Positions 1-6,378 of a DNA stretch of 18,922 nt are shown here, piece after piece (position 1 is the first letter of the stretch; the number at the start of each line of letters is the position of its first letter). The translations under genes were made by a program, and so were the position numbers. The stretch lies in the NCBI GenBank assembly GCA_024683115.1, contig JAIKYM010000039.1:1-18922 (forward strand). Reading direction: 5' to 3'. This stretch comes from Bacilli bacterium (GTDB lineage Bacteria > Bacillota_I > Bacilli_A > RF39 > UBA660). Below the pieces are notes generated by a model. That model was given only the letters and a program-made list of their open reading frames with translations, did not search any database and was not told where the DNA came from.

Positions 1-390
1 ACATATGATAATAACAATAATAATGATTATTTAAGAATATATAATTATTCATTAATATTAGAATATTTCTTATCAGCTCCATATGGACAACTTCAATATT
101 TTGATTTGAAAGATAATAAAGCTGTTCCAGTTTATAATAATGAAAAAATGGATGATAAGAAAAAGAAGAACAATGAAATAATATATAAATCAGTTGTTAA
201 ATATTTTAAGTATGTTAAGAAATCAGAAGAAATAGTAGAAGATGATTCTAAGAATATATCATTTGAAATTTATCGTGGTGTTGTTGAAACACATTTAACT
301 GATAGATCAGTTAAAGATAAATTTAGTTTCGTTGATTCATTTAATGATAGTGAAGAAAAGAATGTATTTAAAATAATAGATAAATATTAA
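1..390 (+). CDS. C-terminal part of an unrecognised protein (cut by window edge)
   Basis: The frame is open from base 1 without a start, so this is the last 129 residues of a longer protein; a TTG at 106 in the same frame has no ribosome binding site and is not a likely start. The visible part is hydrophilic and rich in Lys, Asp, Asn and Tyr, opens with a short Asn run, carries a Lys-rich stretch around residues 55-60 and ends in DKY. No membrane segment or catalytic motif is visible. It precedes a sulfatase-type pseudogene and a glycosyltransferase, so a role in surface polysaccharide or membrane-protein biosynthesis is possible, but this rests on neighbourhood only. I do not recognise the family. 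Confidence 0.7.
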   Translation, partial: TYDNNNNNDYLRIYNYSLILEYFLSAPYGQLQYFDLKDNKAVPVYNNEKMDDKKKKNNEIIYKSVVKYFKYVKKSEEIVEDDSKNISFEIYRGVVETHLTDRSVKDKFSFVDSFNDSEEKNVFKIIDKY

Positions 391-392
391 AA

Positions 393-401
393 TGATATAA
401 T
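393..401 (+). promoter_or_regulatory. Extended -10 promoter upstream of the sulfatase pseudogene
   Basis: TGATATAAT is a perfect extended -10 element (TG, one base, TATAAT at 396-401) starting 3 bp after the preceding stop codon. No convincing -35 is present. A second TATAAT lies at 408-413, too close to the start codon at 426 to leave much leader. The expected start of transcription is near 408, giving a leader of about 18 nt. Confidence 0.5.
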
Positions 402-425
402 AATTTGTATAATCGAGGTGGATGA

Positions 426-1272
426 ATGAAGCATACAGTATTAATTAAGTATTTGTATTCATTATTACTTATAGTAATTGGCTTTGTTTTGTACAAGAAT
501 ATATTTGTAACTAGTATCGCTTCAAAGAATTTTAAAAAATACTGGTTATAGTACTTACTTTGTTAATGTTGAAACTGAAAATGAAGAGTTTACTACATAC
601 TTGAATTCGATGGGATTTGATGAAGTATTATCATTCCTTGTTGAACAAGAAAATAGTGGTAAAGAATTTGAATATCTATATGATAAGGCTATAGAATTAA
701 ATCAAACAAATAAACCATTTTTATTATCAATTTATAATGTCGAAACACATATAGGTTGGGACAATAGTGAGCATTGCTATAAAAATTGTAAAAATAGCTT
801 ATATAATAAATTCCATAATTTCGATTATTATTATGGTGAGTTTATGAAGAAGTTTGAAGAATCTAATTTGTTTGATAATACTATAGTTATTTTCACAACA
901 GATCATGCGACTTATGATGATCACGATTTCTATGCCGCATATCCTAATTATAGTAGATATTTTAGTTTCTTAGATGAAGTACCATTCTTTATATACCATA
1001 AAGGTGTTAAAAAGAGAGTAATAGATGTAAATGGCAGAAATTCATTAGATTTGGTACCGACAATACTAGATTATATTGATGTATCAGATATTAATTGTTT
1101 CTTAGGTGATTCATTATTTTCAAGTGAAAATAAATCTAAGTATAATTATTATTATTTTGCACCTGGATGTTATTACACGTCTGTTAATGCAACAGTATCT
1201 GATATGGATACTAAGAAAAAAGAAGAGTTTGAGGAAGATTTAATTAAGTATTTTGCAGTGTCAAAATATTAA
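426..1272 (+). pseudogene. Broken LTA-synthase/sulfatase-type membrane transferase (internal deletion plus frameshift)
   Basis: A good ribosome binding site (GAGGTGG, 415-421) precedes ATG 426, which opens a frame for an N-terminal membrane anchor (MKHTVLIKYLYSLLLIVIGF) that runs into a stop at 549-551. From about 511 a second frame continues to 1272 and reads as the later part of an alkaline-phosphatase-superfamily sulfatase/phosphoglycerol transferase: a SLQRILKNTGYSTYFVN-like segment, GFDEV, ETHIGW, the metal-binding TTDH around 898-909, VPFFIYHKG and LDLVPTILDYI. The first catalytic region (the NVIxIxxES-type strand and the Thr nucleophile) and the normal multi-helix membrane part are absent, so the anchor appears joined directly to the middle of the enzyme in another frame. 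Such enzymes work at the outer face of the membrane on polyglycerol phosphate or phosphoglycerol-decorated glycans. The product is probably inactive; an assembly error is the alternative. Confidence 0.7.
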
Positions 1273-1290
1273 AATATATGGGAGGTAAAT

Positions 1291-2052
1291 ATGAAAAAGA
1301 CTGAAAAGAAAACAACTAAGAATAAAGATGTAAAAAAAGAATCTAAAAAGGAAGTTAAAACAAGTAAAGTATCAATAGTTATACCTGTATTTAATGAAAA
1401 GAAGTTAGTTATTGATGTTTTAAAGAAAGTAAGAGAAGTTAAGATACCAAATGCTACAGTTGAAATAATTGTAGTAGATGATTATTCTACAGATGGTACT
1501 AGAGAAATACTTGAAAAAGATGGTTTAAAATATGCTGATAAAGTTTTATACCATGAAGTTAATAAAGGTAAAGGTGCAGGATTAAGAACTGGATTTAAAG
1601 AAACAACAGGAGATGTTGTAATTGTTCAAGATGCAGATTTTGAATACGATCCAATGGAAATTCCTTCAGTAGTAAAACCTATTTTAGATGGTGAATGTGA
1701 TGTTTGTTATGGTTCTAGATTCTTAGAAAAAGAATATAAAGGATATAAACAAAATCAATTAGCTAATAAGGTATTAACAGGATTATCTAATTTCATGACT
1801 GGATTAAAAGTAACTGATATGGAAACATGTTATAAAGCTTTTAAGGGTGATTTAATTAGAAGTATAGATATCAAAGAAAATAGATTTGGTTTTGAACCTG
1901 AAATAACAGCTAAGATGTCTAAGAAGAAAGTTAAATTAATTGAAGTTCCAATTCACTATTATCCTAGAACTAAAGAAGAGGGTAAAAAGATTAAATTGAA
2001 AGATGGATTCAGAGCTTTATATTGTATTGCTAAATATAAAATTAAAGGTTAA
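1291..2052 (+). CDS. Family 2 glycosyltransferase, dolichol-phosphate-sugar synthase type
   Basis: This cytoplasmic GT-A enzyme of 253 residues probably transfers a sugar from a nucleotide donor to a polyprenyl-phosphate carrier at the membrane. After a Lys-rich N-terminal extension (about residues 1-25) the domain starts with VSIVIPVFNE, followed by the nucleotide-binding VDDYSTDGT (62-70), NKGKGAGLRTG (91-101), the metal-binding QDADFEYDP (D114, D116) and GSRF. It ends with EGKKIKLKDGFRALYCIAKYK, the typical end of DPM1-type enzymes. There is no C-terminal membrane helix, so it is the short soluble form. GGGAGG stands 7 nt before the ATG. It lies 18 bp after the sulfatase pseudogene and ends at a strong terminator, so the two form one transcript concerned with surface glycans. 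The sugar and acceptor cannot be told from sequence. Confidence 0.88.
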   Translation: MKKTEKKTTKNKDVKKESKKEVKTSKVSIVIPVFNEKKLVIDVLKKVREVKIPNATVEIIVVDDYSTDGTREILEKDGLKYADKVLYHEVNKGKGAGLRTGFKETTGDVVIVQDADFEYDPMEIPSVVKPILDGECDVCYGSRFLEKEYKGYKQNQLANKVLTGLSNFMTGLKVTDMETCYKAFKGDLIRSIDIKENRFGFEPEITAKMSKKKVKLIEVPIHYYPRTKEEGKKIKLKDGFRALYCIAKYKIKG

Positions 2053-2055
2053 AAG

Positions 2056-2085
2056 GATATTAATAAGGTATTAATATCTTTTTTT
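2056..2085 (+). terminator. Rho-independent terminator after the glycosyltransferase
   Basis: A perfect 10-bp stem (GATATTAATA, 2056-2065, with TATTAATATC, 2069-2078) with a 3-nt loop is followed by seven T. It starts 3 nt after the stop codon. Confidence 0.85.
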
Positions 2086-2086
2086 G

Positions 2087-2116
2087 TTAACAATTATAGA
2101 GCATACATGATATAAT
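2087..2116 (+). promoter_or_regulatory. Promoter of the kinase-nucleotidyltransferase unit
   Basis: TTAACA (2087-2092), 18 bp, then an extended -10 TGATATAAT (2108-2116). It starts at the T-run of the preceding terminator. The expected transcript start near 2123 gives a leader of about 70 nt, longer than most in the window. Confidence 0.6.
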
Positions 2117-2126
2117 ACTTATATAT

Positions 2127-2179
2127 AATGTAATAGCAACATTGGTCGACAACAATCTTTTTTAATTTGGTGTTACATT
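2127..2179 (+). promoter_or_regulatory. Possible structured leader before the kinase-nucleotidyltransferase gene
   Basis: A 9-bp stem can close between 2127-2135 (AATGTAATA) and 2171-2179 (TGTTACATT, one G-U pair), enclosing about 35 nt with a GTCGAC palindrome and a T-run (2158-2163). The ribosome binding site GGGAGG (2185-2190) follows 5 nt after the stem. It matches no riboswitch I know; it could be a simple occlusion hairpin or chance in AT-rich DNA. Confidence 0.25.
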
Positions 2180-2195
2180 TTTGTGGGAGGGCTTT

Positions 2196-4118
2196 ATGAA
2201 GAATAAGGTTATAGAGTTATTTGTGCCAGGTAGATTATGCATCATGGGCGAACATAGTGACTGGGCAGGAAAATATAGAGGAATAAATAATAAAGTTAAC
2301 AAAGGATATGCAATTGTAACTGGTATTGAAGAAGGTATATACGCTAAAGCATCAATTGCAAAAGAATTGATTATTACAAATAGTAAAAATCATTTAAAAT
2401 TTAAATGTGATATGGATTATGAAAAGCTTAAAAAGAAAGCGGAAGAAGGCGGCTATTGGAGTTATGTAGCTGGAGTTGCTGCTTGTATCATGGAAAAGTA
2501 CAACATAGGTGGTATCGATATTGAAATAACTAAAGTTACTATTCCAGAGAAAAAAGGTTTATCTTCAAGTGCGGCAATATGTGTACTTGTTGCTCGTGCA
2601 TTCAATCAATTATATAATCTACATTTAAATCTATCAGGTGAAATGGATTTAGCTTATCAAGGTGAAATAACAACTCCATCTAGATGTGGTAGATTAGATC
2701 AAGCATGTGCATATGGGAAGAAACCAGTTCTAATGACTTTTGATGGGGATAAAATTGAAACAAAAGAATTAAAAGTTCAAAAACCTCTTTATTTTGTATT
2801 TGCTGATTTAATGTCTAAGAAGGATACAGTAAAGATATTAGGTGATTTAAATAGATCTTATCCTTTTGCTGAAAATGAACAAGATAGGATCTTACATGAA
2901 GCATTAGGTAAAGACAATGAAAAAATAGTTAATCAATGTGTTGAATATATTGAAGCAGGTAAGGTTGATAAAGTTGGTAAAATGATGAATGAAGCACAAG
3001 CTAACTTTGATGCAAAAGTTGCTCCATGTTGTCCAAGTGAATTAACTGCACCAGTTTTACATAAAGTATTAAATGACCCTTATATTAAGAGATTATCATA
3101 CGGAAGAAAAGGTGTAGGTTCTCAAGGTGATGGAACAGTTCAAATCTTAGCTAAGAATCGTGATGCTCAAAAACTAATTCAAAAGTACTTTAAGAAAGAA
3201 TTAAACATGGATGCATTTGAGTTAACAATTGAGCCAACTAAACCTGTTAAGAAAGCTATTATTCCAGTAGCAGGAAATGGTACAAGAATGTTTCCAATCA
3301 CTAAATGTTTAAAGAAAGCATTCTTACCAATAGTAGATTCAGATGGTATTATTAAACCAGTAATACTTGTCCTAATGGAAGAAGTAGTTAATGCTGGTAT
3401 TGAGGAAATAATCTTAATAATAGATGAAAATGATAAGAAAGATTATGATAAATTATTTAAGTATAAATTATCAGATGATATAACAACAAAGTTATCACCT
3501 GAATTATTAGAATATGAGTCTAAGATTCAAGCAATAGGTAAAAAGATTAAGTATGTATATCAAAAAGAAAAACTTGGTTTAGGACATGCTGTATCTTTAT
3601 GTGAAGATTTAGTTGGAAATGAACCAGTTCTATTAGTATTAGGAGATCAAATTTATAAATCATATACTAATAAATCATGTACTCAACAATTCTTACAATG
3701 TTATTCTAAAACTAATAAGTTATCTGTATCTGTATGTGAAGTACCTGAAAAAGAAGTTTCAAGATATGGTATATTGTGTGGAACAATTGATAAAGGTAAG
3801 AATTATTTTGATGTAGATAAGATGGTTGAAAAACCAGATGTAAGTATAGCTAAAGAAAAATACTATACTAAAGTTAATAAAGAGAAGAAATACTTTGCTG
3901 TATTTGGTGAATATATTTTAACTAGTGAAGTATTTAAATTACTAAGACAAAATATCAAGAATAAAAAGACAGAACGTGGTGAATATCAAATCACAAGTGT
4001 TCTTGATGATGTAAGAAAAAAAGATGGTATGATTGCTTTCATGCCTTATGGTGAAATGCTAGATGTTGGTAATGTTGAAGCGTACAAGAATACTTTCATT
4101 CAAAAGTGCAATAAATAA
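2196..4118 (+). CDS. Bifunctional sugar kinase (GHMP) - sugar-1-phosphate nucleotidyltransferase (GalU-like)
   Basis: This 640-residue fusion is predicted to make a nucleotide sugar in two steps: sugar + ATP to sugar-1-phosphate, then + NTP to NDP-sugar. The N-terminal GHMP kinase (about 1-345) shows PGRLCIMGEHSDWAG (11-25), the phosphate-binding PEKKGLSSSAA (117-127) and GVGSQGDG (306-313). The C-terminal domain (from about 352) opens with AIIPVAGNGTRMFPITK, the GalU/RfbA-type nucleotide-binding signature, then LPIVDSDG, VLLVLGDQIY and VGNVEAYKNTF near the end. The ATG at 2196 is chosen because GGGAGG sits 5 nt upstream; an in-frame TTG at 2181 lacks a site. The order is the reverse of the Bacteroides fucokinase/GDP-fucose pyrophosphorylase fusion. 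The signature has Lys where GalU usually has Pro (CLKK for xxPK). The sugar is not identifiable. The next gene lies 11 bp downstream. Confidence 0.88.
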   Translation: MKNKVIELFVPGRLCIMGEHSDWAGKYRGINNKVNKGYAIVTGIEEGIYAKASIAKELIITNSKNHLKFKCDMDYEKLKKKAEEGGYWSYVAGVAACIMEKYNIGGIDIEITKVTIPEKKGLSSSAAICVLVARAFNQLYNLHLNLSGEMDLAYQGEITTPSRCGRLDQACAYGKKPVLMTFDGDKIETKELKVQKPLYFVFADLMSKKDTVKILGDLNRSYPFAENEQDRILHEALGKDNEKIVNQCVEYIEAGKVDKVGKMMNEAQANFDAKVAPCCPSELTAPVLHKVLNDPYIKRLSYGRKGVGSQGDGTVQILAKNRDAQKLIQKYFKKELNMDAFELTIEPTKPVKKAIIPVAGNGTRMFPITKCLKKAFLPIVDSDGIIKPVILVLMEEVVNAGIEEIILIIDENDKKDYDKLFKYKLSDDITTKLSPELLEYESKIQAIGKKIKYVYQKEKLGLGHAVSLCEDLVGNEPVLLVLGDQIYKSYTNKSCTQQFLQCYSKTNKLSVSVCEVPEKEVSRYGILCGTIDKGKNYFDVDKMVEKPDVSIAKEKYYTKVNKEKKYFAVFGEYILTSEVFKLLRQNIKNKKTERGEYQITSVLDDVRKKDGMIAFMPYGEMLDVGNVEAYKNTFIQKCNK

Positions 4119-4129
4119 GGAGAATAAAA

Positions 4130-4522
4130 ATGGAAGAAGTTCAAAACTTTTTAAAAGAATGTGGAGTTTATTATTTAGCTACAGTTGAAGGTGATCAACC
4201 TAGAGTTAGGCCATTTGGAACTGCTGAAATATTTGAAAATCATTTATATATTCAAACAGGCAAGGTAAAAAATGTATCTAAGCAAATAGCAAATAATCCT
4301 AAAGTTGAACTATGTGCTTTTAAAGATGGTACATGGTTAAGAGTAAGTGGTACACTTGTTAATGATGACAACATTAAAGCTAAAGAAGATATGTTAGATA
4401 AGAATCCAACTTTAAAGAATATGTATGATGCTCAAGATGATAATACTCAAGTATTATATTTTGAACATGCTACAGCTACATTCTATTCTTTTACAAGTGA
4501 ACCAAGAACTATAGAGTTTTAA
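4130..4522 (+). CDS. Pyridoxamine-5'-phosphate-oxidase-like split-barrel flavoprotein
   Basis: This small cytoplasmic protein of 130 residues has the flavin-reductase-like split barrel. The start, FLKECGVYYLATVEGDQPRVRPFG, is typical of the family, followed by LYIQTGKVKNVSKQIANNPKVELCAF and a FYSF segment near the C-terminus. Proteins of this length usually bind FMN or a related flavin/F420-type cofactor; they are rarely true PdxH enzymes and the substrate is generally unknown. AAGGAG stands just before the ATG. It is the second gene of a two-gene unit with the sugar kinase-nucleotidyltransferase, though no functional link is evident, and it ends directly in a terminator whose stem begins in the stop codon. 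Confidence 0.85.
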   Translation: MEEVQNFLKECGVYYLATVEGDQPRVRPFGTAEIFENHLYIQTGKVKNVSKQIANNPKVELCAFKDGTWLRVSGTLVNDDNIKAKEDMLDKNPTLKNMYDAQDDNTQVLYFEHATATFYSFTSEPRTIEF

Positions 4523-4545
4523 GTGAGCATATTGTTCACTTTTTT
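4521..4545 (+). terminator. Terminator after the split-barrel flavoprotein gene
   Basis: AAGTGAGCA (4521-4529) pairs with TGTTCACTT (4533-4541) over 9 bp with one G-U pair and a 3-nt loop, followed by a T-rich tail. The left arm starts inside the TAA stop codon. Confidence 0.8.
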
Positions 4546-4563
4546 CTTTTTAATAGATATAAT
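4535..4563 (+). promoter_or_regulatory. Promoter nested in the preceding terminator
   Basis: TTCACT (4535-4540) lies in the right arm of the terminator stem; 17 bp later comes a perfect -10 TATAAT (4558-4563). Transcription would start near 4570, leaving a leader of about 10-15 nt. Confidence 0.5.
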
Positions 4564-4584
4564 ATAAGTGGTTGGGTGATTTAT

Positions 4585-5673
4585 GTGGATAATTACATAG
4601 ATATAAATAATTTATTTGATTTAGATGCTAATGTTGTACGTGAATTAATAAAAGACGAAGATGAAGTACCAGATGATTTATATAATCAATTAAAAATAAT
4701 TAAAAGTGAATTAATAGCTAGGGAAATGGTAAATCTTAATGATGAAGATGTTTTGAGTGATATTCAATTAGTTGAAGAACTTATGCCAGATAATTTAACA
4801 CCTATTGAAAAAGTAAGATGGATATATATAAACTTAGGCAAGTTATTTAGTTATGATTATCGTGTTGTTAATGATCATTCTTTAGGGTATGGTAAAAAGA
4901 TAAATACTAAAGAGTTTATAGGTAGATATCAAACTTGTGTACAAATATCTCAAATACTTGCAGAAGTATTAAATAGAATAGATGGTATTGAGTGTAATGT
5001 TATCAAACGTAGGTTAGATGGTGCACGTGGATTATTTGGTGAAGATCATGTAGCTAATGAAGTTTTATTAACTCAAGATGGATATACATATAAATTAATG
5101 TTAGATTTAACATTAGATTTATATTTGATTCAATCTAACTGTTTTACAAGACATTTTGGCTATCAAGATGATGGAACAGGTACATATGATATTATTCCAA
5201 TTATGGATGATATTGAAATGGATAAGAAGTTAGGTTTTGTTGATAGTGATAATGATTATACAGATAAATTAATCGTAGAATCTAAAGATGAATTATTTGC
5301 ATATGATTATTCTAATCATACATCAAAAGAAATAGTTGAATTTAGAATAGATTATATCTTAAATAGATTTAAACGTGTTTTTAGTGGCTATCATGAAGGT
5401 AAGCAATATATTAATCTATTATTTAATGAATTATTAAGAATACAATATAGAGAGTTTAATTTATATCATCAAAAAGATAATAAAGTTAATCTTAAAACTA
5501 TTTATAGAATAGATTCAGGTGATTATGTTAAATGGATTGTATATTCTAATAAATCAGGTTTTATATGTGTAGATGAAGAAAGATTAAAACATATGCTTGC
5601 AAATGGATGGCAAACAAATAGTACAACACTTATGAATATATTATATCCAAGTGAAAAAAAGCGAGATATGTGA
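4585..5673 (+). CDS. Transglutaminase-like (cysteine protease fold) cytoplasmic protein
   Basis: The 362-residue protein has an acidic N-terminal part, then a region that reads as a transglutaminase-like core: TPIEKVRWIYINLGKLFSYDY (from about residue 72), YQTCVQISQILAEVLN with the candidate catalytic Cys118, GEDHVANEVLL with His155, and LMLDLTLDLYLI with Asp174. The order Cys-His-Asp and the spacing suit the fold; Cys on a helix after a Tyr/Thr strand is typical. No signal peptide or membrane helix is seen, so it should act in the cytoplasm; the C-terminal 150 residues are unrecognised. I chose GTG 4585 because GGGTGA sits 5 nt upstream; GTG 4576 (three residues longer) is the alternative. 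It ends with TGA at 5671-5673, close to the start of trmB at 5702. Substrate and activity are unknown. Confidence 0.65.
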   Translation: MDNYIDINNLFDLDANVVRELIKDEDEVPDDLYNQLKIIKSELIAREMVNLNDEDVLSDIQLVEELMPDNLTPIEKVRWIYINLGKLFSYDYRVVNDHSLGYGKKINTKEFIGRYQTCVQISQILAEVLNRIDGIECNVIKRRLDGARGLFGEDHVANEVLLTQDGYTYKLMLDLTLDLYLIQSNCFTRHFGYQDDGTGTYDIIPIMDDIEMDKKLGFVDSDNDYTDKLIVESKDELFAYDYSNHTSKEIVEFRIDYILNRFKRVFSGYHEGKQYINLLFNELLRIQYREFNLYHQKDNKVNLKTIYRIDSGDYVKWIVYSNKSGFICVDEERLKHMLANGWQTNSTTLMNILYPSEKKRDM

Positions 5674-5701
5674 TATAGTATTTAACGAAAGAGATGATTT
5701 T

Positions 5702-6340
5702 ATGGAATACAATGTAATCAAGGATGCTAAAAACATATTAAATAATTCTTCATATGTTGTTAAGAATCCTCAAAGCAATAAGAATAGATGGATGCAAGCA
5801 TTCGGTAATAAAAATCCTATTCATTTAGAGTTAGGAATGGGTAGAGGAGAGTTTATTATTGAAATGGCTAAAAAATATCCTAAGATTAATTTTATAGGTT
5901 TAGAATTGAATGAATCACAAACAGCTACAGCAGTACAAAAGCTAGTTTCTAAAAATATACCTAATTTAAAATTAATATGTGGTAATGCTAGTGATATAGC
6001 TACAATGTTTGGAAAGGAAATAGATACTATTTATTTAACTTTCTCTGAACCTTGGCCAAAACCAATTGATGAAAAGAAGAGATTTACTCATGAATCTTAT
6101 CTAAAATTATATGATAGAGTATTTAAGAAAAATAAACATATAATTTTAAAGACAGATAATAAGGGATTATTCCAATATTCTTTAGAGACTTTATCTCAAT
6201 ATTGGTATACATTTAAGAGGGTTTCTTTAGATCTTTACAATGATGAAAATCCTATTTCTAATTTACCTACAGATTGGGAAATTAAATGTGTTAAAGATGG
6301 TAAACCTATTTATTATTTAGATGCTAGATTCGACGAATAA
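5702..6340 (+). CDS. trmB: tRNA (guanine-N7-)-methyltransferase
   Basis: TrmB uses S-adenosylmethionine to methylate G46 in the variable loop of many tRNAs. The 212-residue product has the usual bacterial length and motif order: PIHLELGMGRGEF (SAM-binding loop, 39-51), INFIGLELN (62-70), LTFSEPWPKP (112-121), KRFTHESYLKLY, ILKTDNKGLFQYSL (148-161) and a C-terminal KDGKPIYYLDARF. The usual SDPWPK reads SEPWPK, a conservative change, and Pro follows where many homologues have a basic residue. ATG 5702 is preferred: GAAAGAG lies about 10 nt upstream and the protein then matches the family. An upstream in-frame GTG at 5651 would overlap the preceding gene and has no binding site. The gene is 28 bp after the transglutaminase-like gene and is probably cotranscribed with it. 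Confidence 0.93.
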   Translation: MEYNVIKDAKNILNNSSYVVKNPQSNKNRWMQAFGNKNPIHLELGMGRGEFIIEMAKKYPKINFIGLELNESQTATAVQKLVSKNIPNLKLICGNASDIATMFGKEIDTIYLTFSEPWPKPIDEKKRFTHESYLKLYDRVFKKNKHIILKTDNKGLFQYSLETLSQYWYTFKRVSLDLYNDENPISNLPTDWEIKCVKDGKPIYYLDARFDE

Positions 6341-6344
6341 TCTA

Positions 6345-6353
6345 TGTTATAAT
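6345..6353 (+). promoter_or_regulatory. Extended -10 promoter of the TPR gene
   Basis: TGTTATAAT is a perfect extended -10 (TATAAT 6348-6353) directly abutting the left arm of the next hairpin. No good -35 is seen. The transcript should start at about 6360, inside the hairpin loop, so it would lack the left arm. Confidence 0.55.
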
Positions 6354-6378
6354 ACTCCCAACTAAAGGGAGTTTTTTT
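6354..6378 (+). terminator. trmB terminator whose right arm is the next gene's ribosome binding site
   Basis: ACTCCC (6354-6359) pairs with GGGAGT (6367-6372) around a 7-nt loop and is followed by seven T (6372-6378). The next ATG starts at 6379, directly after the T-run. AAAGGGAG (6364-6371) is at the same time the only ribosome binding site for that gene. Confidence 0.75.

Noticed and set aside
2181..2195. A TTG start at 2181 for the kinase-nucleotidyltransferase fusion.
   Set aside because: The GGGAGG ribosome binding site lies inside those 15 bases and fits ATG 2196.
5668..5673. A mycoplasma-type code with TGA read as Trp, considered because of the low GC and gut-Bacilli look.
   Set aside because: TGA ends the gene at 5671-5673, and conserved Trp positions (for example in cysS and trmB) are encoded by TGG.
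5651..5701. An earlier GTG start for trmB at 5651 that would overlap the previous gene.
   Set aside because: It has no ribosome binding site, and the extra 17 residues do not resemble the TrmB N-terminus; ATG 5702 gives the normal family length.
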